A DNA stretch of 64,000 nt. Source: Rhabditoides inermis (Eukaryota; Nematoda; Chromadorea; Rhabditida; Rhabditidae). The stretch is from assembly GCA_963966185.1 (NCBI GenBank), contig CAWZYM010000184.1, forward strand, positions 28,501-92,500, given 5' to 3'. Positions 39,555 to 52,800 of the stretch are shown one piece after another (position 1 is the first letter of the stretch; each line of letters begins with the position of its first letter). The notes beneath the pieces were generated by a model that saw only the letters and a program-made list of their open reading frames with translations, ran no database searches and was not told the DNA's origin. The position numbers and the translations under genes were made by a program.

Positions 39555-42439
39555 CTTCACATACTATTTTTCTCTATCACTATCTATACTTAACAAGTGG
39601 ATCCAGCAAATGATTATCTTTCTTGATCATGATTATCTTGAAACAAACTTCACGTGTTTCTGTTATTCTATCATAGATGTGAAACGTATCCAGTTTGTTT
39701 GCCAAACATTTCACTCATGCATGCTCGTACCAGCTTTCACATACTCTCGCGCTGTGTTTCTTCTGTTTCTCATTTCTCTCCGTTCCCCTCCTTTTCAACT
39801 CGCCGCTGCTATTGTTTTCAACTGGTACGCGCATAATGCGCGCATCTTTCCGAATCCAGCTTCATCCCCGCTTCTCGGTGAATCAGACATTCAGACTATG
39901 CGTTCTGTCTCTCTCTCTTTCTCTCTCTTTTTCAAACGCGGACATTGGATGCAAACTTGCAAAGGTTTTGGTTGATTTATTCTTGCGTGTGTGTGTGTGT
40001 GTGTGTGAAGGGTGATCCGTCACTGTTTCCGACTTGGGGAATCACTTGGCGCCTCTCGGAGTGATTGAGTGCCCCCACCTCTGTCACAGACAGAACAGGG
40101 GTGGTCTGGAACCACAGGATTCGTAAACTGACGAAAATGAAACGACTACATTTGTATGTATGTCTGAAGCGTATTCGGTGTTCGGTGTATGGGTTATGGC
40201 TGGTTTGACATCACTTGATCAGACAGACATTACTACATAACTGACCGTAAGAGTGATGAATAGTGAGTGAAACGTATTCGATTCAGATCTCGGTGAGATC
40301 GTGCAGACGACTGATGCGGCGTACTTCCAGCGACAGCTCAACCAGGTACGGTTTTTACAATACGTTTCCAATACGTTTCATGCGATATTCGTTCTAGGTG
40401 CACGTCTACGGAGGCGGTGACTGTCCGGAGAAGACTCTGACGGGTACGCTGCTTTTATTGAATTTTGATAGTGATCGGTCCGCTCGAATTAGAAACACTT
40501 GCTCGGCTATCGAAGAGACGGAACGCACCTTTACTGCCTTTACTCGTCTCTCTCAGACTTTTACGATAAGTGACTCGAAACGAGGTTGCCCTTTGCGCGT
40601 CCGCATGCCACCCACTATCAGCTGTCCACCCGGCTATCATTTATCCCCCTCGCCTTTATGAGCTCGACTAGAGTGTAAGGATCGCAATCAGCACGCGGGG
40701 CGTCGATTCAGGATATGCGATCCGTGTCTGCGGACCTGCGCTTACAACATGGAAAGGCGAGACAATGCGCTGTAAGAAGCGGGAGGACATGTAATTTGAG
40801 CGCGCACCGGTCAACTATTTCTGTGTGTTGCCGGGTCGGGTGATACTGATCGGTGGAATGACAAGGTAGCTGAGCGGAGCTAGGGATTCGATGTATGATC
40901 ACGTGAATGAAAGTGGCTTTCTGAGAATACCGTGACTCAACCTTCATAAAACTGTCCTTCGATTGTACTGGCTGTGTAAAGCGAACGAGCCGCATCGCCT
41001 GTACCGTATTGACCTCAAGTGGGTTACGGTAGTGCGATTGACGCGCAATGATGCGTGCGCGAATGGTGACAGCTATAATGCGCGGGGCGGTTGTAAAGTG
41101 CAGGTGGCGGCGGGATCAAAGAGAATTGCGGGAGAAACGATGGATAAACAAGAAAACAATGTTGCAGGAATCCACAAGGCGCTCGATCTGTCGCTTCCGG
41201 CATCGTTCATCTATGTGTTCACTGATGCGAGATCGAAAGATTATCACTTGGAGGATCAGGTCATCAACCTCATCCAGGAGAAACAGAGCTCGGTGAGAAT
41301 TCGATTTGAAAACCATATCGAGAAATTATTGTTTTGTTCCAAAATCAATGCGTGTTTGTTTTTTTTAGTTGAAACGCTCAAACAGAGAAACGTATTTCAT
41401 AATTCGAAGTCATTTTTGTGTAAGCATGTGAAACAAACACGCGGAACTGATTCAGTCCTGTGACCCAATAGCTATTAATTTCACGTCTTCTTGTGTTTAT
41501 CCAAGGGATTCTCAAAAAGAGTGAGTCACCCTCTAAGATACGCCGCTGCCTCATTCATCTCTCCACTCACCCGAAAGAACTCTGCAATTTTCTTCCGGCG
41601 CCAAACACCTGCTAGAGAGCCAGAGAAATATTTGGAAAGCACCTCCGTTTTTTTGCGCGGCTCAATTAATTGCGGGTTGTCTGCGTTGTTTCGGAAAAAA
41701 GAGCGTGGAGAAGAAACAGAAGAAAGATCAAGGGAGCGTTGCTATGGTTTGATTCATGGAAGAGACTTGTATCGATCAACATGAGTTATTCCCGGAAACT
41801 GTTGTCTCTAACAATACTGGCTACAGTAAGTGATAAACTGTGAAGTAAGCTTAAATAAATTACAAATTCATATTTAGGTTGTGTTCGTGATGACTGGTGA
41901 TTGCGGCAACCGCACTCACCCTGGATTCCGCACCTACGAGAAGATCGCAGCTGCTTCTTTCGGACAGGTCGGTAATGAAATGATTATGGCAAACTCGGAT
42001 TATTGTTCAACATTTTGTGTAAAACTATATGATAATAGTTCGAAACGTATAGTTTTAGGTGTTCCACCTGCAAAAATCGGATGTGAACACTGTTCTCGAG
42101 TACGTGAGATATTCCGTCAACCAGAGAAAGGTGAGAATCGTTTACGTTTCATAGATGAAACAAAATAATTTGGTCAAGAGTGTGTGTAATGTTGTTACGG
42201 CTTGCGATATAAAAGATCATAATCACACAAACAAGCAATCCAACCGTAACAATAGTATTTACAACAGTGTGACTCGATTGAGTTTCCTTTCGTACAGTAC
42301 AAAAAGTGCACAAGAATGGTGATAACGATTTGTAGAGCATTTTAAAAAGATGATAAAATCGTGACAGGTGCACATTATGTACGAAGTGCGGGAGCGGGGA
42401 GGAACGACCGTGCGCACTGTGCCCGTCGATGGACAGGTA

Positions 42440-42481
<42 letters not shown>

Positions 42482-42676
42482 TTTGCAAACTCATGTTAGC
42501 GCCGGGCTTATGTTAGCATACAAAAGGATTTCTAGCCCGAGTTTGTCATCAATGTCGGTCGGCAATCGATTGATTGACTGATTGTAGATGAGCGAGCTGA
42601 CGCTGTCTCTCTCGGGAGACAAGGACGACGAGGACACTCTGGACATCACTCTCAAGGATCCTGATGGTAGGAGAGA

Positions 42677-42724
<48 letters not shown>

Positions 42725-42730
42725 GAGGGT

Positions 42731-42775
<45 letters not shown>

Positions 42776-43283
42776 ATTCCTTTCAGGAAAGGCGGTCGAC
42801 AAGTCCGTGTACAACAAAGAAGGTGGCACGATTGATCTGAAGAACGTGAAGCTGATTCGACTCAAGGACCCGAAACCCGGAAACTGGCAGGTGAGTGGGA
42901 AAAGAACTAAATTAAAATATGCACTTGCGCTCCCAATTCAAGGAAACGATGCGTTTATTGTGCAACTGTTAGTTTGCTCCTAACCTTTATGAAAAATGAA
43001 AGACACTTGTTTTTTTCCCGATCCGTTTCAGAAGATTATTATATACACATATGGTCAACTTATAGCAATGGTTCGCCGAAATGTATTCGAAAAAAAACAA
43101 TCATATAAGTGATTATCTGTTAAAAAGTACTTACGTAAAGATATTAAGTTTGTCTTGACCCAATTCAACAAAAGCGCATGCATAAAACGTTTACAAATAC
43201 TAACACAAACCTGCGCATAACGGACAGTGGACATTAACAGATGAAATATAACAATACAAATGAATAACGTCATACGTCCATAT

Positions 43284-43318
<35 letters not shown>

Positions 43319-45471
43319 CGGAGAGAGAGAGGAGAGAGAGGAGACAGAGAGGGAGAGAGAGGCGCAGGTTTGTGTTAGTATTTGTAAACGTTTTATGCAT
43401 GCGCTTTTGTTGAATTGGGTCAAGACAAACTTAATATCTTTACTCAAGTACTTTTTAACAGATAATATATGTGCTTTTGTTGAATTTCATAGAAATTTCT
43501 TCTCTTTCTGATTCCCAAGCTCTGTCGTTAATTAGTACGCATAGAACTATTATGTGACACATTTTATGATGTGACACACAATGTTGCGTGTATATGTAAC
43601 TATATTTTTTTGGTATTGTATAGAAACAATTCTAATCGACACTTCTCTGAATTTCGGTCGCCGTGGTGTAAGTGCATGTCTGCGCTCTCACCCGACAGCG
43701 TGCTCTCTCGCGATTTCTCTGCGCGCCCTGCCCGCCTGCCGGGAGAGAGAGCTAGCCAGAGTGACGGGAACCCAAAACAACGCAAACCCGGCGCGAATTA
43801 GACGCTGGCGGCGGCGAGGCGAACTACACTCAAAGTGCTAGTTGGAGAACACGCGCAGAAAACGCGAGAGAGTACGCTTTCGGCAGAGAGTCAGCGTTAC
43901 CGGACACGACATCTCTTATTGCCTGCGCCCGCCCGGCAGACGATAACGAAAGCGAGCATCCAGCAGCGTGACGGGAACCACGGACCCACACACACGCTGG
44001 CCTGTCGCATATTGCGCGCGCGCGATCGCTCATAACTTCTTTCGGAGAAAAGATACAAAGATGCCATCAATTAGTGATCTGGCCTACGGAACCGTGCGAA
44101 TCTAACTAACATGAATTGGATAAGTTCACATTCCTGCTAACATGATTTTTGGATATAGCTTCTTGAAAATTCTGGCGCGAGCCCTATCCTAAGCCAAAAG
44201 AGAGGGCGCTGCGCGCCCTCTCTAATGATATCAGCGATGTGTATCAGCGATATCAAGCACACGCCGCTCAGTTTTCGAAAAACCTTTTCGCGATACGCTT
44301 CACAGATCATGTAAATAGATAAATCTCCCATTGATGTCAATGTGAAGCTGAATAGATTAGAGAATGAAAAAGCTTCATTTACTATATTCAATAAAAATCA
44401 CATCAATAATGGGGTAGTGAATAGATGTTGAATTGAATTTGAATTTTTACTTATATCTTTTTCCAGGTGATCACTCGGTCGCGCCTGAAGCACACGATCC
44501 GCATCTTCGGCCACGGCACCATCGACTTCAAGTACGGCTTCGGGACGCGGCCGCTGGGAAGGATCGAGCTGGTGGGGGTGCCGTACAACTGCTGATACTC
44601 ACAAGCTAGACTCAAAATGAGTAACCAGTGCAACGTAGAATGGGTGGAATGCAGGGTGGAATAGTCGAAACGAGCCAAGGCTGTGAAATTACTGCTTATC
44701 ATGGTATACTCATTATAGGTGACTAGTGAAACGTATTCTATTTTGAAACTTCAACGTAAGTAACTGATGGGTGTGGGGTGGAATGGTATAAACGAGCTAA
44801 GGCTGTGCAATTGCGGTTAGATATTGTATACTCAATATAGGTGACTAGTGAAACGTATTACGTTTAGACGACACTAAATCAGGAATATTTGCATGATAAA
44901 TGTGCAGAAAACGTACTGCGAATCTTGTTTATCAATTGATCAATAATCAATAATCAATAATATCGATTGGTACAGGCCCGGCCCCGCCCCGTCGCCGGTC
45001 AGAACACGTACCTTATGGTGAACATGACGGGTCTGCAGCCGCCCGGCGTGCCCACAGAGATCGCACTCGTCGACTACTTTGGTGGGTTACTGTAGGGTAC
45101 TGTAGGGTACTGTAGGGTACTGTACATTGCAGGGCACTGTATGTTACTGTGGTTACTGTACCTTTTCAGGCAACGTGCTGTACACGAACACCGCGCAGCC
45201 GCAAAAGACCAACAAGTGAGTTATAGTAACTGAAACGTAGTCACATTCGGTGCGTGGGCAAAAACCGGAGCGTTGTGAAATTGTGAGCAGATTCCCTTGT
45301 TTCGTTTACTGTACACTTCACAGGTACATGTATTATGTCGGACCGTTCGTACCGCCCAAGGGACTGTTCTTCGTGCGCGTCAAGGGAGTCGACGACACGG
45401 TTAGCAACTCTCCCTCTCTCCCTCTCTCTCTCTCTCCCTCTCTCTTTCTCTCTCTCTCTCGCTCTCTCTTC

Positions 45472-45520
<49 letters not shown>

Positions 45521-46860
45521 CTCTCCCTCCCTAGGACTACGAGTTCCAACGCATCGCGCCCACCGCTATCGGCAGTGTCTCGGTCGCCGGACCCAGAGCA
45601 TACATGGCCGACAGGTGAGCGGAGAGACTTTTCGAGTTATTACAAGAGTTCGTATTGGGGTATCAGTGTGGATAATGAAACGTATTTGGCGCGAAACTCG
45701 AAATAAACTGGAAACGAAGACTGCAAATAAAGTGATAGAATGATAGAATTGAAAACAAACCGTTCTCATCGTGTGGACAGAATCCCTTCCCTTGCAGAAC
45801 GAACGCGTACGCCCTGCAGCCGGTGAACCTGACCTGCTCGGTGGAGTCGGCGGTGCCCTTCCAGCTGTACTGGCAGAGGAACGGAGAGAAGGTCGCCGGA
45901 CCACTTTTCTACAGGTACGCTGTGCTTGATTTCACTCGTGTGTTTTTGCTTTTTGTGTCTGTATTTCCCCATTTCCATTTTTGTCGGTAACGTAATTCAA
46001 CTCTAAAGATCAACACATTGGATAGTTTAGCTGCTGATACGTTTTACGCGTCGAGTGAAACGTATTATATTTCAGCCAGACCGACTCGGCGGTGTGGACG
46101 ATCGATCAAGTGACGCAGAGGGATAGGGTGCGTTACACCGATACGTTTCACCTAGAACGTTTAAATGACACGGATGCATATATGTTAAACAACGTTCAAT
46201 CACGTAATTGGAACCATTTTTAACATTCACACTTTCTCAGGGCGACTGGGAGTGTGTGGTGATCAGCGAGAACGGAAATCACACCACCAAGACATACCTG
46301 GACACCAAGGGTGAGAGAGAGAGAGAGAGATGGAGAGAGAGAGAGAGAGACAGAGATGGACGTCCCTTCAGAACCCCCTCCGCACATCATCGGTCTCCGC
46401 AACGAGTCCGTTCCTCTCTACGCGTCTGCCTATCTGCACTGTCAGACGCAATCGGTCGGCAAGACAGAGATACGCTGGATGAGACTCGGACAGCCAGTTG
46501 TCAACGGGCCCAATACGGTAGGTGGCATATTGATTATCTCGAATCAGGTAGCAATGTCATTTACGGGTTACGGTAAATCACAGTAATCAGGTAGCAATGC
46601 CAGTTACGGTAAGGTTACGGTAAAGTATGTGCACTAATACAACGCCCACTGTTTGTCCAGCCATTTGTCAGTGTACTAGAGTATGGTCGTTAGTCAACTT
46701 ACACAGTAGAAAACCATAAAGTGATTAATAATATTCTGTTAAAAGATTTTTCATTCTACATATGAAACGTATTGTCTTGAGATGGTGTTCCCCAACGGCA
46801 CACTGCGCATCTGGCGCGTCAACAAGCAGGACGGAGGAGCATATGAGTGCCAGGTGAGTC

Positions 46861-46898
<38 letters not shown>

Positions 46899-49291
46899 CT
46901 CGCACACCCTCTTTTTCCAGGCTCGCAACCAGGGCGGTATGACGCAGCAGGGAATGGTGCTCAAGGTGAGATACTTTTTCGCATACGTTTCACAGCTTAG
47001 ATATTGCTCAATTGTTGCGAATCATGTAATGATCTGAGAAATTCTTTTTTCAATTTGAACTCATCGTGTGCTTATAGCGAATGACACTTTCGGGGGGAAA
47101 AGTGTGACATCTGACGAGTAGTGGTTCGGAACATCAATCTGCACAGGTGATGGAGCTGCCGACTGCCTCCGTGTCCACCCCGCACCTCCACTTTGTCCCG
47201 CGCACCTCGTTCAACATCAGCTGCGCCGTGAACGGAGACCCGCCCCCGGAGCCACAGTGGTGCGTGGGCGTTCATCGATTGTTTTTTTTTGTTCACATAA
47301 TTTACCTGCCAGTTTTCATTAAAGTTTGATTGGTTCCCTCCGTCAGAGTCGCAGTGGTGGGTCAATGGTGTTTTCACCTGTAACGTAAAAATCAATATTA
47401 GCAGTCAGAAATGGTAGTGATTGTGAATTAGTTCTTGACAGCCGCGCTGTAGTGATGTGTACGTGAGATGGAGACGGGATGGATCGATGAACTGTAGCTC
47501 TTGCGCAGGCTGTAATGATGCATGGTTGCAGGTACTTCAACGGTCGTCGCATCCAGCCGGACAGCAAGTACTACATCAATCACAAGAGTACGTTCACAGA
47601 GACACATTCGAACCAGTGTGAAGCATTAGTATACACATCTTTGAAAACAGTATTTCAATCATTTCTAACAGGAGAGCAACTTATTACAAAAACCATATGA
47701 ACCTATTGAAATTATGTGCTTGAAACGTACAGAAAAACAAGTACATTCAATAGTCCATTTTACAAAGACACTGTGCCTTGAAAGAAATAAAGACACGCTG
47801 CCAAAACAATCATGATTGTTTTGTGATCGCAAGGAATCATATTTACCCAATATAGCAAAACACGTAGTTGGAGAGACCCAGAAGAGCTCTGTGCGCATTC
47901 GTTGGAGAATACAGCAGACAACACTCCACTAATCGACTTGCAGACGACCTGGTTGTCCGCGACCCGCTTCCCTCCGACGCCGGCTACTACGAGTGCCGGG
48001 CAGTGAGCATGGCCGGACAGCACAGTGCGGTCACGCAGGCACATGTCGCCGGTGGGTCGAGGAACAGATATACTATCTTATCCATGTTCATGTCCATCCT
48101 TTTTGCGGTAGAGTTGGCAAACATGTTACGTTGTGTATTGAAATGAACAATATTATTTCGTGCTGATCGGTGGGTGGAGAAGACTCTAACTGTCATTTGG
48201 AACGATGTAGTCACTGTTGCGCGTGAATTGATGAACATACAAGTACTGCTGGTTCATTTCGTTGGTTTTTATGGTAAGATATGATAAAACATTTTCAAAC
48301 ACCTGGAATGCATCTATTATGTATCACTGCCTTCTTCTATCATAAACTATTGATTGAAACGTACTTTAATAGATACAAAAAAAACTCAGAAAAGAAGTTT
48401 GAAACGATGTATTTCAGTTCCCCCGAAGGTGGAGCTGCGACAGAGCAAGATGATCGGACGCGGAGACAACATCACATTCGACTGCAAGGTATACGTTTCA
48501 GCATTTCGAGTGAAACACAATGTTATAAAAATCCATGATCGAACGTTTTCCAGAGGTATGTTTACACAATACACAAAAACTATCGAAAGTTTAAACTTAT
48601 CAGGTATGTAAATTACTAAATTTCTAGGTGATCGACGGCTCTCCGGCGCCTCGCATCACGTGGTTCCGCAACGGCACCGAACTCCTCCACTCCAGCCATC
48701 GATACGTCAGAGTGGACGGACCGCTGCTCAGCATTGCGGTGGGTGAAACATATGTTCTCTCTGAGATATTGATATATAATTAATATACTTCAAGACACCA
48801 TTGAAACTTGGCCAATTTTTCACGATGTTTTTTTGTTTGTTTACCGAGTGTTTCGTACTGATTATCATCATTATTGACGTTGCGCATTCATTTGATAGCT
48901 GAAACGTGAGAATCGGGAATAAACAACGCAAATATTGAAAAAAAAAACATATCGGGGAAGTTTGAATGGCGCACTGTGATAAAACAGAGGTTATTATGTT
49001 TATGATAACTCTCTGTCACTGCTGGTCGCATGCGAGTCGTTTATGCATCGAAACATTGCTTTATGGCACAGAAACACGTTCTGATTCTTTCTGAGTGAGG
49101 GTGGAGGAGCGTTCCGAGATCTGTCTGAAGGTATTTAATCAGCAAAAGTTGAGTCTGACCTCTCCTTTCAGGGTGCGCAAGAGTCGGACGCTGGCAGCTA
49201 CCAGTGTGTGGCTGAGAACATGGCCGGACGGGACATCGGAGTCGTCAAGCTCGCCGTCGGAAGTGAGGATCTCTCCCTTCTCTTCCACCTC

Positions 49292-49329
<38 letters not shown>

Positions 49330-49776
49330 TTCTCACTCTCCCTCTCAGTTGCGATCCTATGTATTCGCTATGACATTGTGGGTCAATTATGCATATCCAA
49401 AACACCTTACGTTTCAATAATCGTTAAAACGCCTACTCAACAGTGAGCAGTTTTAGCATATAAAATATATTTTACACAAATGGTTCAGGCATGCCTTCGA
49501 TCATCGCCAGCCCCGAGACAGTCAGGGTGAACATCGAGCGACAGGTGAGAAGACTCCTTCGATAAACGAACGAACATATTTACTACAGAAACCCTTCGTC
49601 ACACCAATTCAAAATCACAATGAGTAACTATACGTAAATAAGAGGAGTTGGAGGAGAGAGAGGAAAATCTGGTACAAAGTCGACGATCCTCAACAGGTCA
49701 CCCTGCAATGTCGCGCCGTGGGTCAGCCGCTTCCGGTCGTCAGCTGGCAGAGGGACGGAGTGCCTCTCGAACAGGT

Positions 49777-49819
<43 letters not shown>

Positions 49820-52800
49820 TAGAGAGAGAGAGAGAATTCCTTTCTAGCTCGCCGAGCCGCGCTACTCTGTGCTCAAGGACGGCAATCTGCTGATCACCAG
49901 TGAGTTTCACATGGAATACGTTTCATCTATGCGATTAATACAAACAATGGTTTGTGCAGCAATTCGAGCAGAAAACACAGATACACATGTATGTGTTCAA
50001 AAAAAGAGCATAAATGAGGCACACGTTTCATTCGTGCAATGAATACAAAGAATGGTTTGTGCAGCAATTAACCTAAGATACTCATTGATGTGGTCACAAC
50101 GAATTTGAGAACAGAAATGAGGCATACGTTTTATTATCCGCGCAATGAATACAAAGGAATGCGCGTGCCGTAATTCGATAGGGATTCTCGTTGTATCAGA
50201 ACATGTGCTTTCATTGCAGACGCTCAGCTGGAGGACCAGACGCGGTTCACGTGCGTGGCGAAGAACGACTACGGACAGCAGAGCAAGACCACCATGGTGC
50301 TCGTCACGGGACTCGGTGAGTGTCAACAATTCTGCCACTCAACGATCGGGCGCAGAGTACTCCTGTATCTCTTCAACTACACATACACACAACATTAACG
50401 CGATGTAACAAAATAGTCCAATAAGATCTTTCTATCAACTTCACATATCAATCAAACCAACAAAAAAAAAGAGTTACAGAAACAAAAGAGGAGATGGTTC
50501 GTCGGTTGAAACACTGTATCCGAAAGTGGATATCAACGATTCGAACATTGCCTCTTCCAGTCTCTCCCGTGCTGGGCCACGTGCCGCCGGAGGAGAACCT
50601 GATCGAGGGCCGAGACCTGCGTCTCTCGTGTATCGCTGTGATGGGCACGCCGCGGCCGGTGCTGCAGTGGCTCAAGGACGGAGTGCCCGTCGTGCCCAGC
50701 GACAGCGTCATCGTGAGTGCTTTCGAACACATAAACTAAATGATGATGACTTTTGAAACTAGAAGTGAGAAGTGACATCGGAGTTGTCAAGTGTTCACAA
50801 ACGTTTCCTGCGACATAGACATGTATGGTCATTGATGATATTGCTTTGATAAGATATGTGTTTGAGGTGATTAGTGAGAGTGTCACCGTGTTTCTTACGG
50901 TGCACAATCTGGGCGATGATAACATTTTGAAGATATTGACAGTGTCTTTGTGACTCTGTGAGTTCTGAAACAAGCGTCTTGCTACAGAAACGGAATAGTG
51001 TTCGGAAAAAGTGTTCTTTTAAGAAAAGTGTTCGTCCTACCCAAAAACAGTGCGTGAATTGTTTTTAAACGAAACGTTTTTTTGTTGCGAAATGATAATA
51101 AGATTTGAAACTAGGTGTAAAAAAGAGTGCCTGTCGCAGTGTGTTTTCGTCTTGCGAGCTGTTCATCATAGTTATTTCATGTACGTTTCACTGTTCTGAT
51201 AAAATACTAGTGGATAATCACATGTAATTGTTTCTTTTTCCATATTCAAAGCAAACATCGTAATTCGACAGAACTCTGAAACTATGCAATATAATTACCA
51301 CTTTTGTTTTATACATCAGTCAATGTCATGAACGTGCATTGTGTCATTGCGTGTACGTAATTCGTCTAGTTAATACCAATACAGTCACAGGTATAGTATA
51401 ATGAATAATTTATGTCCCGCTCAACTTGAAACACTAAATCCTGAATCTGTTAAAATAAAGTTACGTTTCACAACTCAGCCAAGTATCGGTGATGACATTG
51501 ACGTGTAATCCGTGTACGTAATTGCCATGACTAATATAGTTAGAATTATAATAACAAGTAATCATTCCAGATCGAGGGCGGCGGTTCGTCGCTGGTGCTT
51601 CGTGACGGGCGACCGGAGGATGAGGGACGGTGAGAAGGGGGCGGGGCAGAAAGGGGCGGAGCGTGTGAAACTTATAGCTGCAATGCGGACACACAGGACA
51701 CAGAAAGAGTGAAAGAAATTACTTAGTTAACCCTTCCCGTAAGGTTGATTACATCGATTGCTCGCTTTTGAAAATAATAGTGAAACGTACATGTTCAGCT
51801 ACACTTGCGCCGCGATCTCACCGGCCGGAAACGCCACCATCAACGTCAATGTCACGCTCATCAGTGAGTCACTATCACTTTGATACAATGATAAGAACTT
51901 GCGGGGAAAGGGCGTGTGGCTGCGGTGTGTTGCCTAACCTAACCACCCCTAGGGCTCCGTGTCTGTCGTTACATGTCAATGGGAACTGAAAATGAAAGTT
52001 CATAGTCAACTGGGTGTGCAAAATATGGCCTTCATGAAAACAAAGTCTCTTTCCTGGACACTGTCTAATTTCTGGTGCGTGCTTGTTTTCAGTGAAGCCG
52101 TCGATCGTTCGATTCGAGGGCGGAGAAGACGTGGGGAACATCGCGGCCGGCGAGATCGTCGTCAAGGAGGGCGACGCTGTCGACATTCCCTGCAAGGTGG
52201 GGGGGGGGGGGGCGGGGCTGAAAGAGGCGGGGCTTATTCCTCTCAGGTCTCCGGCTTTGTGTCGGCGGTGACGTGGTCTCTGGACGGCCGACCGATCAGC
52301 AGAAATAGCAGGGATTATGAGATTCTCGTGAGTTTAAATTACGTTTCACTGCCGAAATATCAAAATGTATAACAACGACTGTCAATTTATTGTGTTTACA
52401 AACACCAAACTAGCGAGTACGCTTCACGCTACAAACAAATGTCTATCCTCGTCATTGCGATTCAATTTTGTTATGTATTAAAAAACAGAAGCGTATCTCA
52501 GAACCGAATCGTTATTTTTTCGTTTGTTTTGCATTCCAATGGGTCAAGTTATGATCCAAAGTCGACAATAATGCGCCACTGTTCCTTTAAGGGAGGTACA
52601 CAAACTGTAGCATTCATAATGATTGTGTGGTCCGTGCGGTTAGTCTAACATTGTATTCGAAACGCCATCGCAGCAGACGCCTTGAACAGTCACTTGTTTT
52701 TGCGACAAGATGATGAACACTACTTTTTCTGTGAACTGAACACAACTTTGAACAACAACTCGAACAACAAAGAACACAACAACTCTGAACACTTTCCAGC

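Larger units (their letters stand above)
39001..42890 (+). other. him-4: Hemicentin exons 1-10: signal peptide and vWA domain
   Basis: Exons: 39001-39180, 39418-39511, 40287-40345, 40398-40443, 41168-41292, 41878-41967, 42059-42130, 42368-42436, 42588-42666, 42787-42890. [13 protein letters not shown] carries the MIDAS-like DxTGSM of hemicentin vWA domains. Next come [30 protein letters not shown] and [16 protein letters not shown], which match the expected strand-helix order. The last three exons are the post-vWA region found in hemicentins. Confidence 0.9.
44467..45614 (+). other. him-4: Hemicentin linker between vWA and Ig array
   Basis: Exons: 44467-44571, 44976-45081, 45170-45215, 45324-45399, 45535-45614. 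Sequence includes [17 protein letters not shown] and [17 protein letters not shown], the conserved segment that follows the vWA domain in hemicentins, then [19 protein letters not shown]. The donor after 45399 is GTTAGC. Confidence 0.88.
45798..51863 (+). other. him-4: Hemicentin Ig domains 1-6
   Basis: Exons by domain. Ig1: 45798-45914, 46076-46127, 46241-46310. Ig2: 46372-46517, 46782-46853, 46921-46965. Ig3: 47147-47259, 47532-47587, 47944-48051. Ig4: 48418-48488, 48628-48738, 49172-49262. Ig5: 49489-49544, 49697-49774, 49848-49899, 50220-50315. Ig6: 50561-50712, 51571-51629, 51799-51863. Each has the first Cys, a Trp about 12-16 residues later, and DxGxYxC or a close variant. Ig1 is the most divergent (DWECVV). 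The GAG acceptor before 46782 is the only one in this stretch. Confidence 0.9.
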
